Part shown: in pieces, positions 1-8,124 of the stretch | Layout: each line of letters begins with the position of its first letter | Position numbering within the stretch: position 1 is the first letter of the stretch | Origin: Oleiphilus sp. | GTDB lineage: Bacteria; Pseudomonadota; Gammaproteobacteria; Pseudomonadales; Oleiphilaceae | Assembly: GCA_006212045.1 (NCBI GenBank) | Contig: PZPK01000023.1 | Coordinates: forward strand, 1 to 64,000 | Direction of reading: 5' to 3' | DNA length: 64,000 nt | Position numbers and translations under genes: made by a program | Notes under the pieces: generated by a model | Told to the model about the DNA's origin: nothing | The model's input: the letters and a program-made list of their open reading frames with translations, nothing else | Databases searched by the model: none

Positions 1-210
1 ACTTTTTGGGTTCTGACTTTTTGGGTTCTGACTTTTTGGGTTCTGACTTTTTGGGTTCTGACTTTTTGGGTTCTGACTTTTTGGGTTCTGACTTCTTGGG
101 TTCTGACTTCTTGGGTTCTGACTTTTTGGGTTCTGACTTTTTGGGTTCTGACTTTTTGGGCTCTGACTTTTTGGGTTCAGCTTTTTTGGGCTCTACCTTT
201 TTTGGCTCCG
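1..210. repeat. 15-bp tandem repeat coding for SEPKK units
   Basis: A 15-bp unit, actttttgggttctg on the plus strand, is repeated head to tail from base 1 to about 180 with only single-base changes (for example acttcttggg at 91-120). Two degenerate units follow up to about 210. That gives about 12 good and 2 decayed copies in view, and the array continues beyond the edge. Because the unit is a multiple of 3 bp, copy-number change by slippage would lengthen or shorten the periplasmic spacer of the TonB-like protein without breaking its frame. Confidence 0.92.
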
Positions 211-391
211 TTTTTTTAAGCGCCTCTGGCGGTTGCTTGGTCTTCAGTTTGATCTGTACGGGCGCATCACGCTTTTCTTCCGCCTTTTCTTTTGCAGGCT
301 GCAGATATACCAACACCAGCATGGACACATGCACTAGCAAGCTCAGCAGCAGGACGACGGCATAACGTCTGCGGTAATCTTTTGGTAGCAT
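1..391 (-). CDS. TonB-like energy transducer, N-terminal part (cut by window edge)
   Basis: On the minus strand an open frame starts at the ATG at 391-389 and runs off the left edge. It opens with MLPKDYRRR, followed by one hydrophobic segment of about 20 residues (VVLLLSLLVHVSMLVLVYL) and then a Lys/Glu/Pro-rich stretch that becomes a tandem repeat SEPKK. A short cytoplasmic tail, one membrane anchor and a Pro/Lys-rich periplasmic spacer are typical of TonB and TonB-like proteins, which carry proton-motive energy from ExbB/ExbD to outer-membrane receptors. A FtsN/SPOR-type or TolA-type protein has a similar N-terminus and cannot be excluded without the C-terminal domain. The opposite strand is also open through the repeat (GSDFL units), but that is only a consequence of the repeat. 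Confidence 0.7.
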   Translation of the reverse strand, partial: MLPKDYRRRYAVVLLLSLLVHVSMLVLVYLQPAKEKAEEKRDAPVQIKLKTKQPPEALKKTEPKKVEPKKAEPKKSEPKKSEPKKSEPKKSEPKKSEPKKSEPKKSEPKKSEPKKSEPKKSEPKKSEPKK

Positions 392-518
392 AATGGTGGT
401 TTTAAGGTCCGGTATATACACACATGCGTGCGATCAACAATCATCGCATGGCAACAGGGGTTGATCATATCCTGTTTCCGCAGGCGATCAAACAGCACTA
501 ATTCTCGGGACTACTCGA

Positions 519-707
519 ATGGGCGACGTCATTGTTTTCAAAAGAAAGACGACAAAAGAAAAGCACAAGGGAAAAACCCTCTGCAAGAATGGCCACCATA
601 AATGGGTGACCATCAAAGATAATCAGTTCGATGTGAAGGAAGGCAAGCTGGTAACGGTGCTGGAATGCAGTCGCTGCAAACAGCGTAGACACAAGCTGAC
701 AAACTAG
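519..707 (+). CDS. small zinc-ribbon-like protein, 62 aa, function unknown
   Basis: A basic 62-residue protein (MGDVIVFKRKTTKEKHKG...) with two potential metal-binding pairs: a Cys and two His in LCKNGHHKW, then ECSRCKQRRH near the C-terminus. The CxxC plus C/H spacing suggests a small zinc ribbon that could bind nucleic acid or a protein partner. I do not recognise a named family. It lies between the divergent TonB-like gene and the convergent trhO gene. The other strand is also open across this stretch (498-692), but the Lys-rich, Cys-paired protein on plus looks the more natural one. No strong ribosome-binding site is visible before 519. Confidence 0.6.
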   Translation: MGDVIVFKRKTTKEKHKGKTLCKNGHHKWVTIKDNQFDVKEGKLVTVLECSRCKQRRHKLTN

Positions 708-714
708 TATCCGG

Positions 715-741
715 GGCGTCAGGAGAATCGCGTCTGACGCC
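715..741 (+). terminator. hairpin between convergent genes (possible terminator)
   Basis: GGCGTCAG at 715-722 pairs perfectly with CTGACGCC at 734-741 around an 11-base loop. It sits 8 bases after the stop of the 62-aa gene and downstream of the convergent trhO gene. No T-run follows on either strand, so intrinsic termination is uncertain. Confidence 0.35.
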
Positions 742-841
742 AGTCGCGACGCAAAATCAGGACAACACTCGAAAGCTCAAGCGCGGGCACCAAACAAATA
801 GCGCCTCCCAATTCACATCAAGCCCGGCAACGGGTTTAAAC

Positions 842-1852
842 TCAGTTTTTCACCCCACCGGCCTGCTCTTTTTCCCGCTGGGCTTCCTTCAGCGCGGCCT
901 TGCGCGCCTTGTTCAGGGCGATCACTTCATTCATATCGGTGCCGATATGCTCTTGCCCCCTCACCTCAGCAAGGCGCATTTGTTTTTCACGTTCTTTAAA
1001 GCGCTGCAATTGCCGGCGGCTATGTTTACCGATACATTTCGGGCAGCTGACGCCCTGCTGATAATGTTCACTGCGTTTGTCTTCTTCGGTAATCGGCATT
1101 CTGCAAGCGTGGCATTGGTCGTAATGCCCTTTTTCCAGGGAGTGGTCAACCGAAACACGATTATCGAACACAAAACAGTCGCCTTCCCACAAAGTCTCGT
1201 CAGGCTCCACTTCTTCCAGATATTTCAGTATGCCGCCTTCCAGGTGGTAGACCTCATCGAAACCTTGCTCTTTCAGATAGGCGGTCGATTTTTCGCAACG
1301 GATACCTCCGGTACAGAACATCGCCACTTTTTTGTGTTTGGCCGGGTCGAGGTTTTTCGCGACATAGTCCGGAAATTCCCGAAATGTCGCTGTTTCAGGA
1401 TTAACGGCGCCTTTAAACGACCCTATCTCTACTTCGTAATTGTTGCGGGTGTCTATGAGCAAGACCTCGGGGTCCGAGATCAGCGCATTCCAGTCTTTCG
1501 GTTTGACATAGGTACCGACCACGCGCTTTGGATCAATCCCCTCTACGCCCATGGTGACAATTTCCTTTTTAAGCTTCACTTTGGTGCGGTAGAAGGGTTG
1601 CTGCTCATCAAATGAAAGCTTGTAGTCAATATCGCGCAGGCGTTCTTCCTGCCTCAGCCAATCCAGCAGAGCCTCGATCGCCTGTCCTGATCCGGCAACG
1701 GTTCCATTAATGCCTTCTTGAGCCAGCAATAATGTTCCCTTGATATCGAGCGCCAGCATTTGCTCCAGCAAGGGCTGTTTGAGATCCGCGAAGTGCGGCA
1801 GTTCGACAAAACGGTACATCGCGCATACCGTAATTGGTTTCGTAGTGTTCAT
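842..1852 (-). CDS. trhO: tRNA uridine(34) hydroxylase TrhO (rhodanese family, YceA type)
   Basis: The 336-residue protein belongs to the rhodanese-domain TrhO/YceA family, which hydroxylates uridine 34 of certain tRNAs as the first step to 5-carboxymethoxy/methoxyuridine in wobble positions. The N-terminal part (residues about 1-110) is the family-specific domain. The rhodanese fold follows, with the active-site loop [12 protein letters not shown] holding the catalytic cysteine. Near the C-terminus, CHACRMPI and CPKC form a Cys-rich metal-site-like segment, then a Lys/Arg-rich tail. Length and motif order fit the family. The gene is monocistronic, facing away from the nrdJ promoter region. 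Confidence 0.95.
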   Translation of the reverse strand: MNTTKPITVCAMYRFVELPHFADLKQPLLEQMLALDIKGTLLLAQEGINGTVAGSGQAIEALLDWLRQEERLRDIDYKLSFDEQQPFYRTKVKLKKEIVTMGVEGIDPKRVVGTYVKPKDWNALISDPEVLLIDTRNNYEVEIGSFKGAVNPETATFREFPDYVAKNLDPAKHKKVAMFCTGGIRCEKSTAYLKEQGFDEVYHLEGGILKYLEEVEPDETLWEGDCFVFDNRVSVDHSLEKGHYDQCHACRMPITEEDKRSEHYQQGVSCPKCIGKHSRRQLQRFKEREKQMRLAEVRGQEHIGTDMNEVIALNKARKAALKEAQREKEQAGGVKN

Positions 1853-1972
1853 TAGATTGTTATCCTCTGCGTGCTGGAACGTAATTCCAGTGCGAATAAT
1901 TGCGGGCGCATTATAAAGCGAAAAACCAACTAACGCATGGACGGTTTATGAGAAAAATGTCAGCAATTGAAA

Positions 1973-1988
1973 ACACTACATAGAGTGT
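1973..1988. promoter_or_regulatory. NrdR-box-like palindrome upstream of trhO
   Basis: ACACTACATAGAGTGT matches the NrdR consensus ACACWATATATWGTGT at 14 of 16 positions. It is about 120 bp before trhO and about 550 bp before nrdJa, with no partner box at the usual distance of three helical turns. Confidence 0.5.
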
Positions 1989-1999
1989 TTTCACGCACC

Positions 2000-2019
2000 T
2001 TGTTAGCGGATACTAACAA
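2000..2019. promoter_or_regulatory. perfect inverted repeat TTGTTAG-N6-CTAACAA
   Basis: Seven-base perfect arms separated by six bases, in the divergent region about 150 bp from the trhO start. The size and symmetry are those of a dimeric repressor operator. No known regulator is recognised for it. Confidence 0.4.
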
Positions 2020-2136
2020 AGCAGTGCCCGCCAGCATCGAATCCTTGAAATATTACTGAAAAATAAAGCGCTGTAACTTGACGATTATGCGCTTGTCTGC
2101 ATCCTGTAACCGTCCAAATATTTTTCTTAACACAGC

Positions 2137-2164
2137 TTCACACAACACAATATAGTGTTATACT
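2137..2164 (+). promoter_or_regulatory. probable sigma70 promoter of nrdJa-nrdJb
   Basis: TTCACA at 2137-2142 (-35) and TATACT at 2159-2164 (-10) are 16 bp apart. The NrdR box at 2145-2158 fills the spacer exactly and a second box lies just past the expected start site, the layout expected for NrdR repression. Confidence 0.6.
2145..2158. promoter_or_regulatory. NrdR box 1 of nrdJ promoter
   Basis: ACACAATATAGTGT is a perfect-looking dyad with ACAC/GTGT ends, two bases shorter than the usual 16-bp NrdR box. Its centre is 32 bp (three helical turns) from that of box 2, as in known tandem NrdR sites. Confidence 0.6.
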
Positions 2165-2175
2165 TTTTTCCAGTG

Positions 2176-2191
2176 GCGCTATATATGGTGT
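2176..2191. promoter_or_regulatory. NrdR box 2 of nrdJ promoter
   Basis: GCGCTATATATGGTGT matches the NrdR consensus ACACWATATATWGTGT at 13 of 16 positions, including the whole central CTATATAT core. It lies just downstream of the predicted transcription start. Confidence 0.6.
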
Positions 2192-2519
2192 TTTGAAGAG
2201 ATTGGCACGCACCAATACGATACACGCTTCACCTTATTGAAACGCCTGCTTCTGCACGTTTTTTGACAGTAATTAAAAGGACTTTCAGCCAGACCACTTT
2301 GCGCGATTCCTGTTTCATACAGGCTTTTCCGGGAGTTTCTGCGCCGCATACTCAGAAAATACGCCAGATTCAAAGCATAGAAACAACAAACCAACAGGGT
2401 TTCGCAAACACAAGATATAGTAGTACGGCACATCCAAGATGCAGACGCTATATCCTGAATAAAAACAGACAAAAGACTCAACACAGGTCTTTTGGACAAT
2501 TTTCCATTCGAGGTTGCTG

Positions 2520-4658
2520 ATGAACGCAAAAGTTGAACCGCTTATATCCCCACTTAAAATGCAAGATGCGTCTCTGGACATCTGGAGTACCAAATATCAA
2601 CTCAAGACCAAAAGCGGTGAGGCCGTAGATCAGGACATCAGCCAGACCTATGCACGCGTTGCCAAGGCTTTGGCTTCGGTAGAAGCTGAAAGCAAACGCG
2701 CTGAAGTGATGGAGGATTTCAAGTGGGCTTTGGAAAATGGCGTGATTCCGGCCGGCCGCATTATTTCAAATGCGGGTGCCGGTGAACACAAACCCGCCAC
2801 GTCCACCATCAACTGTACGGTATCAGGCACTGTTTACGACTCGATGGACGACATTCTGCTTAAAAATCATGAAGCGGGCCTGACCCTTAAAGCCGGCTGC
2901 GGCATCGGCTACGAATTCTCGACCCTGCGCCCCAAAGGGGCTTATGTCGCAGGTGCTGGCGCAACCACCTCCGGCCCTTTGTCTTTTATGGATATCTTCG
3001 ACAAGATGTGTTTCACCGTCTCCTCTGCGGGCGGCCGACGCGGCGCACAAATGGCGACATTTGACGTACATCACCCGGATGTCCTGGATTTTATTCGCGC
3101 CAAACGGGAAGACGGACGTCTTCGTCAGTTCAATCTGTCACTGCTGATCACAGAGGACTTTATCGAGGCGGTCAAGCATGATGAAGACTGGCTGCTCTCG
3201 TTCCCGGTAACGGCAGAAGAAGTGGAAGAGGAAGGTCTTGACCTGGAAGACAAGGAACAATTTGTCTTCAGAACCTTTCCGGTCAAAAACGGCTACGTTA
3301 CCAACGAACACGGCCGCGTTGCCTGTCGCATCTATGAGCGTGTCAAAGCGCGCTATATTTGGGACAGCATTATGACCTCGACCTATGACTTCGCCGAGCC
3401 CGGTTTTATCCTGATCGACAAAGTCAATGAAATGAACAACAACTGGTTCTGCGAGAATATTCGCGCAACCAATCCGTGTGGCGAACAGCCATTACCACCG
3501 TATGGCAGCTGTCTGCTCGGTTCGATCAATCTTACCAAGTTCGTGGATAAGCCCTTCAGCGACAAGGCAAATTTCGACTTTGAGAAGTATCGTAAAGCGG
3601 TCCGAATCTTTACCCGGATGCTGGATAACGTTGTAGAGATCAATGGCTTGCCACTGATTGGCCAACGTAACGAGATTCACTCCAAGCGCCGTCATGGCAT
3701 GGGTATTCTGGGCCTGGGCTCTACCTTGACCATGATGAAGACGCCCTACGGGTCGGAAGAATCCATCGAATTTACCGAAAAAGTCAATCGGGAGATGGCG
3801 ATAGAAGGCTGGCGTCAGGCTTTGGCACTGGCAGAAGAAAAAGGCCCGGCTCCGATTATGGATGAGTCATTCAAGGTCACTGAAGAAATGCTGCTGAAGC
3901 GTCCCGAGATGCGTGCGGAAGGCTATCAGGTAGGCGACGAAGTAAAAGGCAAGGTTTTGCATGCCAAATACAGCCGTTATATGCAGAAAGTCGCGGAATA
4001 CGAACCGGAACTGGTAGCTGCGCTGGCCGAAAAAGGTGCCCGTTTTACGCACCATACTTCGATTGCGCCGACCGGCACGATTTCCCTGTCGCTGGCCAAC
4101 AATGCCAGTAACGGCATTGAGCCCAGCTTTGCGCATCATTATGCACGTAATGTGATACGCGAAGGGCGCAAAACCAAAGAAAAAGTCGACGTGTTCTCCT
4201 ATGAGCTGCTGGCTTACCGCCACTACGTCAACCCCAACGCCATGCCGTTTTCTGAAGATGAAGACGCCAAGCTGCCTGATTACTTTATCTCGGCAGATGA
4301 AGTGACGCCTCGCCAGCATGTCGATATACAGGCCGCAGCGCAGAAATGGGTAGATTCTTCAATCTCGAAAACAGCCAATGTGCCGACAGAATTTCCATAC
4401 GAAGAATTCAAGGACATCTACATGTATGCCTATGAGAAAGGCCTCAAGGGCTGTACGACATTCCGTTTCAATCCGGAAGCATTCCAGGGCGTACTGGTGA
4501 AGGAAGCCGACCTTGAAAATACTCTTTACGAGTTTACGCTTGACGACGGCTCCAAGGTCAAAGTAAAAGGCAATGAGGAAATCGAATATGATGGCGAAGT
4601 CCACAGCGCCGCCAACCTGTTCGATGCGTTGAAAGAAGGCACCTACGGAAAGTATTGA
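2520..4658 (+). CDS. nrdJ: adenosylcobalamin-dependent ribonucleotide reductase, catalytic subunit NrdJa
   Basis: Class II (vitamin B12-dependent) ribonucleoside-diphosphate reductase, making deoxynucleotides without oxygen dependence. The motif NPCGEQPLPPYGSC holds the radical-site Cys and Glu (about C320 and E322 in my numbering). Also visible are NCTVSG near residue 100, the loop GRRGAQMATFDVHHPD, and SIAPTGTISL (phosphate-binding loop). About 712 residues, the size of the NrdJa half of the split enzyme of Pseudomonas. I chose the ATG at 2520 because GAGG at 2510-2513 lies six bases before it; an in-frame TTG at 2514 would leave no spacing. The C-terminal part of the enzyme is the next gene. 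Confidence 0.95.
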   Translation: MNAKVEPLISPLKMQDASLDIWSTKYQLKTKSGEAVDQDISQTYARVAKALASVEAESKRAEVMEDFKWALENGVIPAGRIISNAGAGEHKPATSTINCTVSGTVYDSMDDILLKNHEAGLTLKAGCGIGYEFSTLRPKGAYVAGAGATTSGPLSFMDIFDKMCFTVSSAGGRRGAQMATFDVHHPDVLDFIRAKREDGRLRQFNLSLLITEDFIEAVKHDEDWLLSFPVTAEEVEEEGLDLEDKEQFVFRTFPVKNGYVTNEHGRVACRIYERVKARYIWDSIMTSTYDFAEPGFILIDKVNEMNNNWFCENIRATNPCGEQPLPPYGSCLLGSINLTKFVDKPFSDKANFDFEKYRKAVRIFTRMLDNVVEINGLPLIGQRNEIHSKRRHGMGILGLGSTLTMMKTPYGSEESIEFTEKVNREMAIEGWRQALALAEEKGPAPIMDESFKVTEEMLLKRPEMRAEGYQVGDEVKGKVLHAKYSRYMQKVAEYEPELVAALAEKGARFTHHTSIAPTGTISLSLANNASNGIEPSFAHHYARNVIREGRKTKEKVDVFSYELLAYRHYVNPNAMPFSEDEDAKLPDYFISADEVTPRQHVDIQAAAQKWVDSSISKTANVPTEFPYEEFKDIYMYAYEKGLKGCTTFRFNPEAFQGVLVKEADLENTLYEFTLDDGSKVKVKGNEEIEYDGEVHSAANLFDALKEGTYGKY

Positions 4659-4683
4659 TCCCGAGAAATAAAGGTAACAAGTT

Positions 4684-5382
4684 ATGACTATTAAAATTGA
4701 AAAGAAAATCGTCGGGTATCAGGTCCATAAAAACGCTGCACCCACGATTGAGGCGGTAGAAAACAGCACGCCTAAACCACTGGAGATGAACGAGTTTATT
4801 GAACGTCCGGAATTTCTGCTGGGCTCGACCTATAAGGTCAAGACGCCGGTGTCCGAACATTCACTCTACATTACCATCAACGACATTATCCTGAATCAGG
4901 ATACAGACCACGAAGTGCGGCGCCCTTATGAGGTGTTCATTAACTCCAAGTCAATGGAACACTTTCAATGGGTCATCGCCTTGACGCGTGTTATCTCGGC
5001 GGTATTCCGCAAAGGTGGCGACATAACGTTTCTGGTTGAAGAACTGTCTTCGGTCTATGACCCCAATGGCGGTTATTACAAGAAAGGTGGCGTGTTCATG
5101 CCTTCGCTGGTGGCCGAAATTGGGGCCGTCATTGAGAAACACATGAAGTCGATCGGCCTGATCGAGCATGAGGAAATGAGCGAAACCACCAAGCAGATTC
5201 TGGCCGAGAAACGAGCACAATTTGAAGCTGTGCAAAAAGACGTTCCGACTTCAGGAAACAGCGCTGAATCCAGCCCCTTCCCCGCGAACGCGAGTCTATG
5301 TCAGAAATGCAACACCAAAGCCGTGATCGTGATGGACGGATGCAATACCTGTCTGAACTGCGGCGACAGCAAGTGCGGCTAA
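4684..5382 (+). CDS. nrdJ: NrdJb, C-terminal subunit of split class II ribonucleotide reductase
   Basis: A 232-residue protein 25 bp after nrdJa with a good ribosome site (AAAGGTAAC). It has the TSCPD-type domain found at the end of full-length NrdJ/NrdZ (RPYEVFINSKSMEHFQWVIA, with MPSLVAEIGAVIEKHM), then a Ser/Pro/Ala linker and a zinc-ribbon tail of paired cysteines: LCQKCNT ... GCNTCLNCGDSKCG. In Pseudomonas the reductase is likewise split into NrdJa and a NrdJb of about this size, both needed for activity. The terminal cysteines are placed to re-reduce the active-site disulfide or bind zinc. Co-transcribed with nrdJa under the NrdR-box promoter. Confidence 0.9.
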   Translation: MTIKIEKKIVGYQVHKNAAPTIEAVENSTPKPLEMNEFIERPEFLLGSTYKVKTPVSEHSLYITINDIILNQDTDHEVRRPYEVFINSKSMEHFQWVIALTRVISAVFRKGGDITFLVEELSSVYDPNGGYYKKGGVFMPSLVAEIGAVIEKHMKSIGLIEHEEMSETTKQILAEKRAQFEAVQKDVPTSGNSAESSPFPANASLCQKCNTKAVIVMDGCNTCLNCGDSKCG

Positions 5383-5397
5383 CGCTGTGAACAGTGA

Positions 5398-5430
5398 CAG
5401 TCGCCCTCTTTAGGGCGACTGATTATTTCG
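5398..5430 (+). terminator. probable terminator of nrdJa-nrdJb
   Basis: CAGTCGCCCT (5398-5407) pairs perfectly with AGGGCGACTG (5412-5421) across a four-base loop, followed by the weak T-rich stretch attattt. It begins 16 bases after the nrdJb stop. Confidence 0.65.
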
Positions 5431-5488
5431 AACGGCCGCAAGGGTCGTGATTACATCATCCGCCTTGCTCATGGCAAAGTGTGCGAGA

Positions 5489-6160
5489 TCAAATACCAAA
5501 CTTCTGCTTTAACTGCTCGATCTTTTCTTCGCTGTACATCTGGGAAATTTCATTCAACTTTTCAGACGTCACCATGGTTTCGTATGCATGGATAATGTCA
5601 TAGATCCACTTATCAGGGATGAAAGCGGTGATTTGTGATTCGCTGACGATTTCTTCTTCCTGTACCGACTTAAGGTTCAGATGCACCGTCAAAACAATTT
5701 TCCGTGAGGCATCGCGCAGGCTCAAATGCGAGCTTTTGAAGGTCTCGCCATAATAAGAGATGCAACCACCCCCCACGTCCGACAGCTCAAGAAAGTAGTT
5801 GTTCTGGTCAATCGTGAACTGAACGCAGGTTGAACCGCCTTCCTGCGTGACAATGGCATTACCGAGTTCGGCGTGAATCAGACCCTGTTCTTTTTCGATG
5901 CTAAGGGAGGGTGACTCCACCAGGGTCTTATAGAGATGAAGAATTCGCTGATCCAGCATCAATACCTTGGCGAGCTTTCTGCGCTCTTTGATTTCACTGA
6001 AAACCTCTGCATGCTTCAGCTGTTCCTGTCGATCAATACGCTGCAAGGCACGATTAATCGTCGACTGCAAATGGTCAAATGCAGAACGAACAGAAAGCAA
6101 TGTCAGATCTTCGTGTTTTTTAGTCACCGGGTTTGCACCTGATTCATCCAGTTCAGTCAC
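5489..6160 (-). CDS. conserved-looking protein of unknown function, 223 aa
   Basis: A soluble, acidic 223-residue protein without signal peptide or membrane segment. Residues about 25-75 are charged and helical (possible coiled coil, LQRIDRQEQLKHAEVFSEIKE), the middle is beta-rich (residues about 105-170), and the C-terminus is again helical and charged. I do not recognise the family. The start is a GTG at 6160; no ATG is available nearby and no strong ribosome site is seen. It stands alone on the minus strand, between the convergent nrdJb gene and the divergent galU gene, with its own upstream region. Confidence 0.7.
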   Translation of the reverse strand: MTELDESGANPVTKKHEDLTLLSVRSAFDHLQSTINRALQRIDRQEQLKHAEVFSEIKERRKLAKVLMLDQRILHLYKTLVESPSLSIEKEQGLIHAELGNAIVTQEGGSTCVQFTIDQNNYFLELSDVGGGCISYYGETFKSSHLSLRDASRKIVLTVHLNLKSVQEEEIVSESQITAFIPDKWIYDIIHAYETMVTSEKLNEISQMYSEEKIEQLKQKFGI

Positions 6161-6518
6161 GTGGTTTCAGTCAGCACCAAAATGAAGCGCCCGCTTATAC
6201 CGTTTATCATACAAAACCCGCGCCAAACTGTCACAAAGGCCGCAGTTTCCCAGAAAATAAACCCTAAATCTGCCAAACAGGACCTATCTGGACTATTTTT
6301 TGCTATCAACTGAACACACTGAATAGATAATACAAGACATATCTTTGCTGGACCGAAATCTAAAATTGTATAATCTGGCGGAAAAGATTGTCCGTCATCG
6401 CAGAGAACCGTTCAGAAAGGAGCGTTTTTTGTCTTTATTTATTCATATTTCACTGATAAGTTGCGCTGCCATAAAGCAGATACAATTATCACCGTCAGAA
6501 ATGATATAAGGAATGTTC
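6161..6518. other. divergent promoter region before galU
   Basis: 358 bases between the unknown 223-aa gene and galU. It is AT-rich and holds the galU promoter at 6345-6374. No other gene or repeat was seen. Confidence 0.6.
6345..6374 (+). promoter_or_regulatory. probable sigma70 promoter of galU
   Basis: TTGCTG at 6345-6350 and a perfect TATAAT at 6369-6374, 18 bp apart. This leaves a leader of about 140 bases before the galU start. Confidence 0.55.
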
Positions 6519-7352
6519 ATGATCAAGAAATGCCTCTTCCCTGTTGCCGGGTACGGTACACGGTTTCTTCCCGCTACCAAAGCGATGCCCAAGGAAATGC
6601 TTCCCATCGTCAACAAGCCTCTGGTGCAATATGGGGTCGAAGAAGCGCAGGAAGCGGGTATGAACAATTTTGGCTTTGTGACCGGCCGGGGTAAACGGGC
6701 CATTGCAGACCACTTTGATACCAGCTATGAGCTGGAACACCAGATTAAGGGCACCGGCAAGGAAGAATTGCTGTCTGACATTCGCAATCTGATCAACAAC
6801 AACACCTTCTCCTTCACACGCCAGAATGAGATGAAAGGCCTTGGCCATGCCATACTTTCCGGAAGAACGCTGGTGGGCGACAATCCTTTCGCGGTACTTC
6901 TTGCGGATGACCTGTGCGTCGGGAACGAAGCAGGCAATGGTGTACTGAAACAGATGTCGCAGCTATACAATCAGTTTCGCTGTAGCATTGTAGCGATTCA
7001 GGAAGTTCCGGCAGATCAGACACACAAATATGGTGTGATTGCCGGTGACTCGATGAAAGAAGGCCTGTACCGAATTACCGATATGGTGGAAAAGCCAGCT
7101 CCCGAAGATGCACCCAGCAATCTGGCGATCATCGGACGCTACATTCTGACACCGGATATTTTCGAGATCATCGAGAATACACCGCCCGGCAAAAATGGCG
7201 AGGTTCAAATTACCGACGCCCTGATGACACAGGCTCGGAACGGCTGCGTGCTGGCATACAAGTTTCAGGGAACCCGCTTCGACTGTGGTAGTATTGATGG
7301 TTTTGTTGAGGCAACCAATCACGTTTATTCGAATCTGTACAAGCACGATTAA
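6519..7352 (+). CDS. galU: UTP-glucose-1-phosphate uridylyltransferase GalU
   Basis: Makes UDP-glucose from UTP and glucose-1-phosphate for polysaccharide and glycolipid synthesis. The nucleotide-binding signature FPVAGYGTRFLPATKAMPKEMLP stands at the N-terminus, followed by NKPLVQYGVEEA, VLLADDLC (metal-binding Asp region), DMVEKP and GRYILTPDIF, all typical of the GalU/RfbA nucleotidyltransferase family. The 277-residue length fits. I prefer the ATG at 6519, six bases after AAGGA (6508-6512), over the ATG at 6513, which touches that site. UDP-glucose may feed the sugar-transfer genes in this window, although the GpgS family often uses GDP-glucose as well. Confidence 0.95.
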   Translation: MIKKCLFPVAGYGTRFLPATKAMPKEMLPIVNKPLVQYGVEEAQEAGMNNFGFVTGRGKRAIADHFDTSYELEHQIKGTGKEELLSDIRNLINNNTFSFTRQNEMKGLGHAILSGRTLVGDNPFAVLLADDLCVGNEAGNGVLKQMSQLYNQFRCSIVAIQEVPADQTHKYGVIAGDSMKEGLYRITDMVEKPAPEDAPSNLAIIGRYILTPDIFEIIENTPPGKNGEVQITDALMTQARNGCVLAYKFQGTRFDCGSIDGFVEATNHVYSNLYKHD

Positions 7353-7414
7353 AAGCACGAAACCGCGCGATATAGCACGGATTATCTGGATACGTGCTTT
7401 CGAAAGCGGTCAAA

Positions 7415-7437
7415 GCAATAGCGGTTCCGCTGATTGC
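7415..7437. terminator. hairpin between convergent galU and XRE-type gene
   Basis: GCAATAGCGG pairs with CCGCTgATTGC around a two-base loop, with one bulged G. There is no T-run on either strand, so its role as a terminator is a guess from position. Confidence 0.3.
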
Positions 7438-7477
7438 CTTGTCCCGCTATCTGTCTTGAACGATGGCTCAGCGAGGG

Positions 7478-7900
7478 CTAATGCCCGATCAACTGAAGAA
7501 TCAGTTCGCGGTTCTGTTGATTACTTTTGCGGTACTTCCTGATCAGTTCCATTTCGTCCGGATCGGGAATCAGTTTATCCAACTGTTCGTCCAACAACGA
7601 AAGCGTTTCGTTCAGGTCACCCTCCTCCATCTCGGTAAGCCCCGGCAGGTCAAGCTGTTCAGGCTGCTTGCTGTCTGGCAGGTCGATAAAGTATTCGAGG
7701 GATGCTCCGGTTTTAAAACAGAGATCAAGCAGATTATCAAGCGAAGGATAGCATCGCTGACTAAGATTTTCCGTCTCCCAGGCCTCGACAACAGTAGGAT
7801 CAACCAGACAAAACTCGGCGACTTTCTGCACACCGAGATGCTGGCGCTCTCTGAACCGCTTGAGCTGAACATGGAAATGCTTCAGGTACTTCGTATTCAT
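7478..7900 (-). CDS. XRE-type helix-turn-helix regulator, 140 aa
   Basis: Residues about 8-70 form a Cro/C1-type helix-turn-helix (LKRFRERQHLGVQKVAEFCLVDPTVVEAWE, then YPSLDNLLDLCFKTGASLEYFI). It is followed by an acidic linker and a C-terminal helix rich in Leu, Asp and Glu. It is probably a cytoplasmic DNA-binding regulator. The ATG at 7900 follows GGGGAG at a suitable distance. It faces away from the glycosyltransferase gene across a 224-bp region and could regulate it or itself; the target is unknown. Confidence 0.75.
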   Translation of the reverse strand: MNTKYLKHFHVQLKRFRERQHLGVQKVAEFCLVDPTVVEAWETENLSQRCYPSLDNLLDLCFKTGASLEYFIDLPDSKQPEQLDLPGLTEMEEGDLNETLSLLDEQLDKLIPDPDEMELIRKYRKSNQQNRELILQLIGH

Positions 7901-8124
7901 CTAATAAATCTCCCCAGTCTTTCAACTATAGCATCTGCCTTGTTATCGTCTACCTGATGGCAGGCTGACAAGCTGCTGCGTTACCCAAAAATCACAGGAA
8001 GGGCACATTGGCCTGAGATCCCTACTGTTTTTGCATTCATCAAACTGTCAATAAACTGTCTTTTAACCGTCATCTTCTACTCCCATAGTGCAGACATTGC
8101 TATTTTAAAGGGCACTGTCTGAAC

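Larger units (their letters stand above)
1853..2519. other. intergenic control region trhO - nrdJa
   Basis: About 670 bases without a gene separate the divergent trhO and nrdJa. It holds a single NrdR-like palindrome near trhO, a perfect inverted repeat at 2000-2019, a sigma70-type promoter with two NrdR boxes at 2137-2191, and an unusually long probable 5' leader of nrdJa (about 2171-2519). I looked for adenosylcobalamin riboswitch features in the leader and did not find them. Confidence 0.7.

Noticed and set aside
1-210. Repeat array as CRISPR or satellite
   Set aside because: The units are contiguous with no spacers and keep a coding frame.
6-365. Plus-strand frame coding for GSDFL repeats
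   Set aside because: It is the antisense of the 15-bp repeat in the TonB-like gene. The minus frame has a membrane anchor plus SEPKK spacer, a sensible protein, while the plus frame is a low-complexity by-product.
947-1615. 222-codon plus-strand frame opposite trhO
   Set aside because: Antisense to trhO; no ribosome site or domain.
2192-2519. Adenosylcobalamin riboswitch in the nrdJa leader
   Set aside because: A few B12-box-like bases (GCCAGACCACT near 2289) were seen, but the conserved core stretches of the cobalamin riboswitch are absent by eye.
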